This document shows positions 28,463-36,174 of a stretch of DNA of 64,000 bases, piece by piece; the first letter of the stretch is position 1, and the number at the start of each line of letters is the position of its first letter. The stretch lies in assembly GCF_027924665.1 (NCBI RefSeq), contig NZ_AP027043.1, positions 1,178,001-1,242,000 on the forward strand. The letters run 5' to 3'. A program made the position numbers and the translations under genes. The notes beneath the pieces were generated by a model. The model was not told where the DNA came from. It worked only from the letters and a program-made list of their open reading frames with translations, and made no database searches. Origin of the DNA: Flavobacterium sp. GSB-24 (GTDB taxonomy: Bacteria > Bacteroidota > Bacteroidia > Flavobacteriales > Flavobacteriaceae).

Positions 28463-28470
28463 TATGTTTG
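28463..28470 (+). promoter_or_regulatory. Candidate -7 element for the antitoxin-like gene
   Basis: TATGTTTG fits TAnnTTTG and lies 30 bases before the ATG, with an AAGGA-type site (about 28490) between. No clear -33 element, as that region is the upstream terminator. Confidence 0.4.
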
Positions 28471-28500
28471 TATTAAAAATGAGATAAAAAAGGATCAATT

Positions 28501-28812
28501 ATGATACAAGAAGTAATCGCATATAAGAATATAATAGACAATATTGAAGATTTAATGGATAAATCTCCGTATAAGAAAAATTATATTATTGAAAAAGTTG
28601 GTATTCCCAGCCCCACATTTTACAGAAAATTAAAAAGCCGGACTTTTACTGCTGATGAAGTATTATCTATTGCTAAAATACTTTCTCCAGAAGAGAATTT
28701 TATGTTAGAATTAAAAAGTGAAATTGAGCAAGGAAAGCGAGATATAAAAAACGGAGATTTTATAACTCATGAACAAATGTTAGCTAAGCTTAAGAGTAAA
28801 AATCTTATATAA
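28501..28812 (+). CDS. Putative antitoxin with HTH-like domain
   Basis: A 103-residue protein. The middle part (IIEKVGIPSPTFYRKLKSRT, then TADEVLSIAKIL) looks like a helix-turn-helix. The C-terminal part (GKRDIKNGDFITHEQMLAKL) matches the short tail with which Phd/ParD/RelB-like antitoxins commonly wrap their toxin. The next gene, read from the opposite strand, encodes a RelE/ParE-type toxin, and the two coding regions overlap by 8 bases at their 3' ends. Co-regulation by a shared operon is therefore impossible, and the antitoxin would need its own promoter (candidate at 28463). The toxin-neutralising role is inferred from sequence character and context. Confidence 0.65.
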   Translation: MIQEVIAYKNIIDNIEDLMDKSPYKKNYIIEKVGIPSPTFYRKLKSRTFTADEVLSIAKILSPEENFMLELKSEIEQGKRDIKNGDFITHEQMLAKLKSKNLI

Positions 28813-29089
28813 AGTTTATGGGTTTTTGTCGATTATTATAAAAAGAAATCAATTCGATATGATCTTCATTAATTTGATAGTACAACGTAACGTTTTTTGA
28901 AATAGTCATACTTCGACATTTTAATTTTGAATTATATTTTCCAAGCATAGGATTGTTTTCTAATAAAGTTATGATTTTTAAGACATCTTTAATGAATTTT
29001 TGAGCTATGACTGGCGACCAAAATTGTTCAAGGTAATTGTAAATATTATCAAAGTTATACTCTGATTTTTTAGACCAAATAATCTTCAT
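28805..29089 (-). CDS. RelE/ParE-family toxin-like protein
   Basis: A 94-residue protein beginning MKIIWSKKSEYNFDNIYNYL, the usual start of the RelE/ParE fold. It continues with KFIKDVLKIITLLENNPMLG, the CRSMTISKNVTLYYQI strand pair (where active or gyrase-binding residues lie) and LISFYNNRQKP at the end. RelE types cut mRNA in the ribosome; ParE types block gyrase; the sequence looks more ParE-like but this is not certain. The start at 29089 is preferred over 29155, since the longer version runs into the stop region of the upstream phosphodiesterase gene. It converges with the putative antitoxin; both end with an ATA codon and a TAA stop inside the self-complementary TTATATAA. Confidence 0.75.
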   Translation of the reverse strand: MKIIWSKKSEYNFDNIYNYLEQFWSPVIAQKFIKDVLKIITLLENNPMLGKYNSKLKCRSMTISKNVTLYYQINEDHIELISFYNNRQKPINFI

Positions 29090-29144
29090 TATGAATTTGA
29101 ATATTCGGCTAAAATATAAAAAATAACTTACAAATTTATCGCTT

Positions 29145-30104
29145 TTACAACTCAAATCTTTTTCCTTGTTCGGGATAGATTATCTTCAATCCCAAATCAT
29201 TTTGATCCTTTAACTGCTGTTTAATCTTGGTAATATTTTTAGCAGGCGGTTTTAAATGTGTAATAATGATTTTGAAATTTTTTAAGGAATCTTTTCCAGC
29301 TAATTCTTCCAAAATGTGAAGTTCTTTCATTAAATAATTTGGGGTTAAATGACCAAATAAAAATTTATCAGGCTGTTCGTTCGGAAAAGAAACTTCAATA
29401 AAAATTCCTTTTAATTGTTTGGCTTTAACCAAAGGTGCAACTGCTGTCCATAAATCACGGAGATTATTGCTTTTTTCAACTTCATCTGGTCCAGTATCTC
29501 CTAAATAAAGTACATAATTATTTTCATTTTTAACTAAAAATGCAGTGCTTTCAAACGGATTGACATGACTTAGCGGAAATGCTTTTACTGTCATTGTGGT
29601 ATTGCTAAGCGATGTTTCTTCGCCAATATTTAAAGTCTGAAAATGGTATTTTTTCAAAGGAAAACCAACGCCTTTGTCTCCAAAATTAGCCCAGGTCTGA
29701 TCGTTAAAATAATGGTTTTCCATCATTTCCATACATTTATTAGTTGCGTAAACTGTTTTAGAAGAATCAGCAGGAGAGTTAATAATTAATCCCGAAACGT
29801 GATCTAAATGCGCGTGCGAAATTAGATAACCTTTAATGTATTTTCGTAAGACTTCATTAGTTGAAACTTTGAATGATTTCTTTTCAATCGCTTTTTCAAT
29901 TCCTGCGTTTATAGTTCCTGCATCTAAACAAATAAAATCTTTTGTGTTGGATGGTGCTACTAAATAAGCCGAAAGATTTTTTTCATCGATACCACCTTTC
30001 ACGCCTAAAGGCACAATTTGAAAAGAAGATTTTTGTTCTTTCTGAGAAAATATATTGGTTGAAATTAAAAGAAAGCAAACTAAAAGCCGACTGAAAACAT
30101 TCAT
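29145..30104 (-). CDS. Class II cyclic-nucleotide phosphodiesterase (CpdP-like), exported
   Basis: A 319-residue metallo-beta-lactamase-fold protein with a signal peptide (LLVCFLLISTNIFSQ). The class II cyclic nucleotide phosphodiesterase signature H-x-H-L-D-H is present in YLISHAHLDHVSGL, along with the following LSHVNPFESTAFLV, LYLGDTGPDEVEKS (metal Asp) and IITHLKPP. These match the yeast PDE1/Vibrio CpdP type, which hydrolyses cAMP. Because it is exported, the substrate may be an extracellular or periplasmic cyclic nucleotide. It stands upstream of the toxin-like gene in the same direction with a gap of 55 bases. Confidence 0.85.
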   Translation of the reverse strand: MNVFSRLLVCFLLISTNIFSQKEQKSSFQIVPLGVKGGIDEKNLSAYLVAPSNTKDFICLDAGTINAGIEKAIEKKSFKVSTNEVLRKYIKGYLISHAHLDHVSGLIINSPADSSKTVYATNKCMEMMENHYFNDQTWANFGDKGVGFPLKKYHFQTLNIGEETSLSNTTMTVKAFPLSHVNPFESTAFLVKNENNYVLYLGDTGPDEVEKSNNLRDLWTAVAPLVKAKQLKGIFIEVSFPNEQPDKFLFGHLTPNYLMKELHILEELAGKDSLKNFKIIITHLKPPAKNITKIKQQLKDQNDLGLKIIYPEQGKRFEL

Positions 30105-30287
30105 GTTTTTTTATTTTATTTAATGCAAATTTCATTAAATAAATTCAATTAATGCTGTTTCATTTCTGTTAATACTATTAAATAACCTTAAATTTACTTC
30201 TCTTTATAAATTAACTACAACTAGAAATTAATTCTAAAACGATATCTTTACATAAAAAATATAACAATTTTAACTAAAAAAGTTACA

Positions 30288-31841
30288 ATGACAACAATAG
30301 CATCACAATTTGGCATGAATGAAGCTTTGGAAAAGCTGGGAATAAAACTAGTGAACGAAGGGACTTCAACAGGAACAGAAAATTTTGCATCGGGCGAAGT
30401 TTTGGATAGTTTTTCTCCAGTAGACGGAAAATTAATTGCTTCGGTTAAAACTTCAACTCTTGAAGATTATGAAAAAGTAATGCGTTCCGCTACAGAAGCT
30501 TTTAAAACTTTTAGATTAATTCCTGCGCCGCAGCGTGGTGAAATTGTGCGTCAGTTAGGGGAAAAATTGCGACAAAACAAAGAAGCTCTTGGAAAATTGG
30601 TTTCTTACGAAATGGGAAAATCATTGCAGGAAGGTCTTGGGGAAGTTCAAGAAATGATCGATATATGCGATTTTGCAGTTGGATTATCTCGTCAGCTTCA
30701 CGGATTAACAATGCATTCTGAAAGACCAGGGCACCGTATGTATGAGCAATATCATTCACTTGGAGTTGTCGGAATTATTTCGGCATTCAACTTTCCTGTG
30801 GCGGTTTGGTCCTGGAATACGGCTCTGGCTTGGATTTCGGGTGATGTCTGTGTTTGGAAACCTTCTGAAAAAACTCCACTTTGCGGAATTGCCTGCCAAA
30901 ATATTATTGCTCAAGTTATTAAAGAAAATAATCTTCCAGAAGGAATTTCATGTTTACTAACTGGAGATTACACTATAGGGGAGTTATTGACAAAAGACAC
31001 TCGTATTCCATTAATTTCTGCTACTGGTTCTACAAGAATGGGGAAGATTGTAGCCCAAGCTGTTGCAGGAAGATTAGGTAAATCTTTATTAGAATTAGGC
31101 GGAAATAATGCCATTATAGTTACTCCAGATGCAGACATAAAAATGACTGTAATTGGAGCTGTTTTTGGAGCTGTGGGAACTGCAGGACAGCGTTGTACTT
31201 CAACTCGAAGATTGATTATTCACGAAAATATTTATGATAAAGTAAAAGATGCGTTAGTAGCTGCTTATAAACAATTAAGAATCGGAAATCCTCTTGACGA
31301 AAACAATCATGTTGGACCTTTAATTGATATGCACGCTGTGGAATTATACGCAGCAGCTTTAAATAGAGTAGTGGCCGAAGGTGGAAAAATTATAGTTGAA
31401 GGAGGAGTGCTTTCTGGAGAAGGTTACGAAAGTGGATGCTATGTAAAACCTGCAATTGCAGAAGCAGAAAATTCATTTGAAATTGTACAGCACGAAACTT
31501 TTGCCCCTGTTTTATATTTGATTAAATATTCTGGAGAAGTAGATAATGCAATTGAAATTCAAAATGGTGTTGCTCAAGGATTATCATCAGCAATTATGAC
31601 GAATAATTTGCGTGAAGCCGAAAGATTTTTGTCTGTTACAGGTTCTGACTGTGGAATTGCAAATGTAAATATCGGAACTTCAGGAGCAGAGATTGGCGGT
31701 GCTTTTGGCGGTGAAAAAGAAACTGGAGGCGGACGCGAATCGGGTTCTGATGCTTGGAAAATCTACATGAGACGCCAGACGAATACAATTAATTATACTA
31801 CAAATCTTCCTTTGGCACAGGGGATTAAATTTGACTTGTAA
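30288..31841 (+). CDS. ALDH7 (antiquitin)-like aldehyde dehydrogenase
   Basis: A 517-residue NAD(P)-dependent aldehyde dehydrogenase. The catalytic Cys (about 303, GTAGQRCTSTRR) and the general base Glu (about 269, LLELGGNNAI) are in place, and the cofactor-binding ATGSTRMGK is present. The pattern GIISAFNFPVAVWSWNTALA, the KPSEKTPL block and the ending GAFGGEKETGGGRESGSDAW are characteristic of family 7, which oxidises 2-aminoadipate semialdehyde in lysine degradation. Related substrates are possible. It is a single-gene unit ended by the terminator at 31861-31890. Confidence 0.9.
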   Translation: MTTIASQFGMNEALEKLGIKLVNEGTSTGTENFASGEVLDSFSPVDGKLIASVKTSTLEDYEKVMRSATEAFKTFRLIPAPQRGEIVRQLGEKLRQNKEALGKLVSYEMGKSLQEGLGEVQEMIDICDFAVGLSRQLHGLTMHSERPGHRMYEQYHSLGVVGIISAFNFPVAVWSWNTALAWISGDVCVWKPSEKTPLCGIACQNIIAQVIKENNLPEGISCLLTGDYTIGELLTKDTRIPLISATGSTRMGKIVAQAVAGRLGKSLLELGGNNAIIVTPDADIKMTVIGAVFGAVGTAGQRCTSTRRLIIHENIYDKVKDALVAAYKQLRIGNPLDENNHVGPLIDMHAVELYAAALNRVVAEGGKIIVEGGVLSGEGYESGCYVKPAIAEAENSFEIVQHETFAPVLYLIKYSGEVDNAIEIQNGVAQGLSSAIMTNNLREAERFLSVTGSDCGIANVNIGTSGAEIGGAFGGEKETGGGRESGSDAWKIYMRRQTNTINYTTNLPLAQGIKFDL

Positions 31842-31860
31842 TATTTTAATTAAAAAAATA

Positions 31861-31895
31861 AAAAAGGCTTCCAGATTTGGAAGCCTTTTTGTTTA
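31861..31895. terminator. Bidirectional intrinsic terminator
   Basis: AAAAAGGCTTCC (31861-31872) and GGAAGCCTTTTT (31879-31890), perfect stem with six-base loop, between the convergent dehydrogenase and pectate lyase genes. Confidence 0.9.
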
Positions 31896-31898
31896 GTT

Positions 31899-34754
31899 TT
31901 ATTTTTTTAATAGTGTTTGATTAAATGAACCGTCGGTTGTGTAAATTTTGGCTAGATAAGTTCCAGGAATTAAACTGCTTGTATCAATACTTTCAGTTTG
32001 TTTTCCAGAGGTAATAACTAAATTTCCAGAAATATTATAAATAATAACTTTCTCGACTTTTTGATTTGGATCTGACAAATATAAAGTACTTGAAACTGGA
32101 TTTGGATATAATATTATTTTCGAATTAGTGCTTTCAGCTACTAAAGCATCGCTTGCTGGTGCAACTTTTAATGTACTGCCTCCATAAACTGTACTGATGT
32201 AAAACAAATTTGCAACAGAACCTTTTGTTATAGTATGTGAACCTGCAGCGATTGATGCTGTTATAATACCTGCCGATGCAGTATAAGAAACATTATCTAC
32301 TTTAATTGTTCCAGTAAAATTGGAGTCAAAAACCAAAGTTAATGTAGATGTACTTGTAGTTGTATAGTTGATAGTAGTACTAGATTCTATTTTTAAACGC
32401 TCTGTTAATGTTAAACCGTTATAGGTTACAGATCCAGGTGTAGAATTCATATTTCCTGTAATTGCATAAAATGAACTCGTTTTTCCAGATGTAGTAAAGT
32501 TATGAATTTCACTTCCAGAAGAACCTGTCGAAACAGTAATCGTTCCAGATGCTGTTACTGGAGATCCTGCTGTTCCAGAAGTCGTTACAGAATACGATAT
32601 ATTTGCTGTTGGTGTTCCTGTAATAGTTATTGTTTTTGCGGTTGTGTTTTTTACAAAGCTTAATCCAGAAGCTGGTATTCCAGTAACGGCTGCGTCTGTG
32701 GCATTTCCACCCCAAGTAAATACGATTGTGCTAATTGCGGTTCCAGAAGCGACAGTTTGACTATTGTTTCCAGAAGAAGTTAAAGTTTGGTTTCCTGCCG
32801 CAGTCACGGTTATAGTTCCAGATCCAGTTGCTGGCGAGCCGCTAGTTCCAGAAGTTGCAATTGAGTAAGAAACAGTTGCAGTTGGTGTACCAGTAATAGT
32901 TATTGTTTTTGCAGTTGTATTTTTTACAAAAGTTAATCCAGAAGCTGGTAATCCTGTTACAGTTGCATCTGTTGCATCACCGCCCCAAGTAAAAACAATT
33001 GAACTTATCGCTGAACCACTTACGACAGTTTGATTATTATTTGCAGATGAAGTTAATGTTAAAGTCTGAGTTCCTGCAGGCGGATTACCTTCTCCTTGTA
33101 CCGAAACTAAAGTCCCTGTATAATTTGTCAGTGCCGTTTTTAATGCAGTAATTACTAATGATGAAGTATCGTCAGTTGCATTATTAAATACCCACTGTAA
33201 ATCACCTCCCGAAACACGTCCGGCATATTGCGTTGTTTTCGTTTTTGCTGTTGATGGCTGATCGATTACAAGGTTTTTCACGTATAAAGCAGCATCAGTA
33301 TCAAAATTATTATAGGTATTCGCTCCCGATTTAGATTTCACAGAACTGCTTACAACTTCACCTCTTGTTGTAGCTACGTAAGCATCAAAATCTGTTGTAG
33401 AGCTGATTTTTCCTGCTATATTGTATAAAGGATTTGGATCATTGTAAGCTACGAAACGCATATTGTTTGTTCCATTTGAAGCATCGAAAGTATTGTTGAA
33501 AGCTTTAATACTTCCTCCAGCTTCGCCAGAAAATGTCCCCATTGTACCAGCGTTGTTTACCTGATTGGCTTCATCCCAAATATCAGTTCCTTGAAGAGAA
33601 GTCAACATTGGATGTTTACTATTTCTAAAATAATTTCCTTCTACAAATAAGGAAGATCCCAATGTAGATCCTGAGCCATATTTTGCAACCCCATCAAAAT
33701 AATTGTTATAAATGTGAGCAGAATAATAACGTACTCTTGGATGACGAGAATCAGAATGATCGAACCAGTTGTGATGATATGTTATGTACAAACCAGATGT
33801 TGTTCCTTCACTTAATCCTAAAAGACTGGCTTTTCCATTATCCCAAAAGTGATTGTAAGACAATGTAATATAAGTTGAAGTTTTATTGTCTAATGCGCCA
33901 TCTCCTTTTATTTGATCGGCATCACTTCCTGCATTTCCATAAAATAAATCACAATTGTGAACCCAGACATGATCATTATCTTGCTGCATTCCAACATTAT
34001 CTCCAGCTGTACTGTTGCAATTCATGAAACCAAGATTATTCACTTCAATGTTGGATGCCGATTTTAAACGAACTCCCCATCCATTAGCTACAGCATCATT
34101 ACCAATTCCTTCAAAAGTTACATAACTTGAAGCATTGTTAGCATTTTCAATTACAACATCGCCACCTTCCATAACAGTCATATCAGTAATATTTCCGATC
34201 AAACGAATGATAAACGGACGAGTGTCTTTTCCTTTCTTAATCGCATAAAGAATATTTTGTAAACCAATGCAAGGATTTGTACTTGCTCCAGTAATATTCA
34301 TTGAAATCGTGTTTTTGGTATTTTGTGTAATGTAAAGAATAACGGCATTATCCTTCGGAGTACCGTCAGCTTTGTATCCGCCGGGAACACGGCCACCTTC
34401 AAAAGCAAATCCATTTCTATCGTGAGCAGTAACAGCTAAATTACCTGTAGTAGCTCCAGTTCCTTCTGTCCCATTTACGACAGGTTTTACTTTTACAGTA
34501 TAAGTCCCAGCTTTCAAGCCTGGAATATCAGCACGAAAGTAAGATCCATAACTTCTAATAAGCTGATCGTCTATTTTTTTGTCTGTAAATCCGTTTCCGG
34601 TGTAATAAACATTGTAAGACTGCGCACCACTAACAGGCTGCCATTTAACAAATGCTGTTTCTAACCAGCCTGAAGCTTCGGTAATTGTAAGTGATTGAGC
34701 CCATAACTGAGCTGTCATGAGAAAGACAACCAATAAGAGTAGGTTTTTTTTCAT
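31899..34754 (-). CDS. Secreted pectate lyase (PL1) with repeat domains and T9SS tail
   Basis: A 951-residue extracellular enzyme that cleaves polygalacturonate by beta-elimination. Parts: signal peptide (FLMTAQLWAQ); fibronectin III-like domain (about 20-110, FVKWQPVSGAQSYNVYYTG); PL1 right-handed beta helix (about 120-520) with DADQIKGDGALD, YITYHHNWFDHSDSRHPRVR (the catalytic Arg is near 339) and FEGNYF-type turns; two related repeats of about 85 residues (about 560-650, 651-740), each with FTWGG and VTGxPASGLxFVKNTTAKT; a beta-rich module (about 745-850) that may bind sugar; and a T9SS sorting domain with ILYPNPVSSTLYLSD. The two repeats look like Ig-type spacers. Control by a LacI-type repressor is suggested by the upstream palindromes. 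Confidence 0.92.
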   Translation of the reverse strand: MKKNLLLLVVFLMTAQLWAQSLTITEASGWLETAFVKWQPVSGAQSYNVYYTGNGFTDKKIDDQLIRSYGSYFRADIPGLKAGTYTVKVKPVVNGTEGTGATTGNLAVTAHDRNGFAFEGGRVPGGYKADGTPKDNAVILYITQNTKNTISMNITGASTNPCIGLQNILYAIKKGKDTRPFIIRLIGNITDMTVMEGGDVVIENANNASSYVTFEGIGNDAVANGWGVRLKSASNIEVNNLGFMNCNSTAGDNVGMQQDNDHVWVHNCDLFYGNAGSDADQIKGDGALDNKTSTYITLSYNHFWDNGKASLLGLSEGTTSGLYITYHHNWFDHSDSRHPRVRYYSAHIYNNYFDGVAKYGSGSTLGSSLFVEGNYFRNSKHPMLTSLQGTDIWDEANQVNNAGTMGTFSGEAGGSIKAFNNTFDASNGTNNMRFVAYNDPNPLYNIAGKISSTTDFDAYVATTRGEVVSSSVKSKSGANTYNNFDTDAALYVKNLVIDQPSTAKTKTTQYAGRVSGGDLQWVFNNATDDTSSLVITALKTALTNYTGTLVSVQGEGNPPAGTQTLTLTSSANNNQTVVSGSAISSIVFTWGGDATDATVTGLPASGLTFVKNTTAKTITITGTPTATVSYSIATSGTSGSPATGSGTITVTAAGNQTLTSSGNNSQTVASGTAISTIVFTWGGNATDAAVTGIPASGLSFVKNTTAKTITITGTPTANISYSVTTSGTAGSPVTASGTITVSTGSSGSEIHNFTTSGKTSSFYAITGNMNSTPGSVTYNGLTLTERLKIESSTTINYTTTSTSTLTLVFDSNFTGTIKVDNVSYTASAGIITASIAAGSHTITKGSVANLFYISTVYGGSTLKVAPASDALVAESTNSKIILYPNPVSSTLYLSDPNQKVEKVIIYNISGNLVITSGKQTESIDTSSLIPGTYLAKIYTTDGSFNQTLLKK

Positions 34755-34817
34755 AATTGTGTGGTTTAAGAATGTTAATAATAGTAAGTGGTTTTACTAC
34801 CGTTACAAGTGGTTAAT

Positions 34818-34831
34818 TGTAATCGATTACA
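34818..34831. promoter_or_regulatory. Perfect CG-centred operator-like palindrome at the pectate lyase promoter
   Basis: TGTAATCGATTACA is a perfect 14-bp palindrome with a central CG, the shape of a LacI-family operator. It overlaps the expected transcription start, just downstream of the -7 element at 34832. Confidence 0.65.
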
Positions 34832-34859
34832 CAAAAATATATATTAATTCTTAAATCAA
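34832..34859 (-). promoter_or_regulatory. Promoter of the pectate lyase gene
   Basis: On the minus strand, TTG (34859-34857), 17 nt, then TATTTTTG (34839-34832), matching the Bacteroidota pattern. The start codon is about 78 bases downstream. Confidence 0.6.
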
Positions 34860-34919
34860 TAATTATTTTATCAAAAAAAAGATAATAACAAAAAATATTA
34901 GCGTTTAAAATATTAAAAA

Positions 34920-34952
34920 TGTAATAAATTGCATTGATTGTAATTTATTACA
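34920..34952. promoter_or_regulatory. Upstream inverted repeat with TGTAAT half-sites
   Basis: TGTAATAAATT (34920-34930) and AATTTATTACA (34942-34952) are perfectly complementary 11-base arms. A related pair, TTACA (35048-35052) and TGTAA (35063-35067), lies further upstream. Their half-sites match those of the palindrome at 34818. The rest of the 34860-35185 stretch is very AT-rich with no coding frame supported. Confidence 0.55.
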
Positions 34953-35188
34953 TATTGTGAATATTGGCAAAATGCTTAATTTTATTAGTATTTTGTGAAT
35001 TTCATTTTCTAATATGTGATTTAATAATAAAAATGCATTTTTTTTAATTACATTTATTACATTGTAAAATTTTGTAAGAATACACTTTGTTTGTCTTTTA
35101 AAATATAAGAAATAGTTTTAAAAATGAAGAAGTTAATTCCGTTTTAGAAATAGGGAAAAATAGATTTGAATTGATTGCAACAAAAAAG

Positions 35189-35215
35189 CCTTTCTGATTT
35201 TACTCAAAAAGGCTC
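35189..35215 (-). terminator. Terminator of the Bax inhibitor-1 family gene
   Basis: AAAGCCTTT and AAAAAGGCT arms; on the minus strand the stem AGCCTTT/AAAGGCT is followed by TTTTTTG. Confidence 0.75.
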
Positions 35216-35236
35216 TTAATAATATTAAATAGATTA

Positions 35237-36007
35237 TTAGTCTTTGCTTGATAGTTTAGCTAGAAGTCTTAAGAATTCAATATACAACCAAACTAATGTG
35301 ATCATTAGCCCCATTGCACCATACCATTCCATAAACTTGGGCATTCTTTCTTGAACACCTTTTTCAATTAAATCAAAATCTAAGAATAGATTAAGAGCGG
35401 CTACAATAATCACAAAAACGCTGATACCAATGCTCATCATTGAATTTCCATAATGAACAGGAGTAAAGCTTGTAAACATTGATATAAGCCAAGAAATTAA
35501 ATAATAAGTTGCAATGGCCAACGTAGCTGCAATCACAACAGATTTAAATTGTTCGGTAACTTTAACAATTTTGAATTTGTATAAACCTAAACAAACTAAG
35601 AAAGTTACTAGAGTTGCTCCAACTGCATTAATTACAATTCCAGGAAATTTCAATTCAAATATGGCAGAAATCCCTCCAATAAATAAACCTTCAAACAATG
35701 CATATCCTGGAGCTAAATAAGGTGAAGCCTGAGGTTTAAAAGCAGAAACAAGTACCAGAATAAAAGCAACTATTGCTCCTCCAATTGTTGGCAGCATCGG
35801 GTTCATTCCATTAAAAGCCATCCACCATGTTACCATAGCGGCACCACATAAAATTAGAAATAAGATTGCCGTTTTATTAATTGTTCCAGACAAAGTCATT
35901 TCTTGATTGTAATCAATAATTTGAGCTTGGTGTACTTCTTCAGCTTTTGAAGTTGCACTAGAAAAACGCTTACTGTTTAAAAACGGATTTTTTGAATTAA
36001 AGTTCAT
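35237..36007 (-). CDS. Bax inhibitor-1/YccA family membrane protein
   Basis: A 256-residue protein with seven likely membrane segments after a hydrophilic N-terminus of about 45 residues. Sequence such as YLAPGYALFEGLFIGGISAI and the C-terminal GLMITLVWLYIEFLRLLAKL matches the bacterial branch of the BI-1/TMBIM family, whose structurally known members act as pH-sensitive calcium leak channels. Aspartates expected for the channel gate are present near the C-terminal helices (FLDFDLIEKG). The role in this organism is unknown. It has its own promoter and terminator and lies just after the end of the nuo operon, in the same direction. Confidence 0.9.
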   Translation of the reverse strand: MNFNSKNPFLNSKRFSSATSKAEEVHQAQIIDYNQEMTLSGTINKTAILFLILCGAAMVTWWMAFNGMNPMLPTIGGAIVAFILVLVSAFKPQASPYLAPGYALFEGLFIGGISAIFELKFPGIVINAVGATLVTFLVCLGLYKFKIVKVTEQFKSVVIAATLAIATYYLISWLISMFTSFTPVHYGNSMMSIGISVFVIIVAALNLFLDFDLIEKGVQERMPKFMEWYGAMGLMITLVWLYIEFLRLLAKLSSKD

Positions 36008-36030
36008 AATTTAATACATTTAATTGAACT

Positions 36031-36059
36031 CAAATATATGGAGATTTTTTGAAGTGCAA
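36031..36059 (-). promoter_or_regulatory. Promoter of the Bax inhibitor-1 family gene
   Basis: On the minus strand, TTG (36059-36057), 18 nt, TATATTTG (36038-36031). A 9-bp hairpin, AGAGAAATT / AATTTCTCT, lies just upstream at about 36067-36092. Confidence 0.65.
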
Positions 36060-36109
36060 TTGAATGAGAGAAATTTTTAACATGAATTTCTCTTCCTTAT
36101 TTACGGTAT

Positions 36110-36145
36110 AAAAAAAATCCACCAAAACTAAATTGATGGATTCTT
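36110..36145 (-). terminator. Terminator of the nuo operon
   Basis: AATCCACCAA (36116-36125) and TTGATGGATT (36133-36142) pair with one wobble; on the minus strand an eight-T run follows. It lies about 30 bases after the nuoN stop. Confidence 0.82.
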
Positions 36146-36174
36146 TTATATTTTAATTTAAGAAGAAATCTTAT

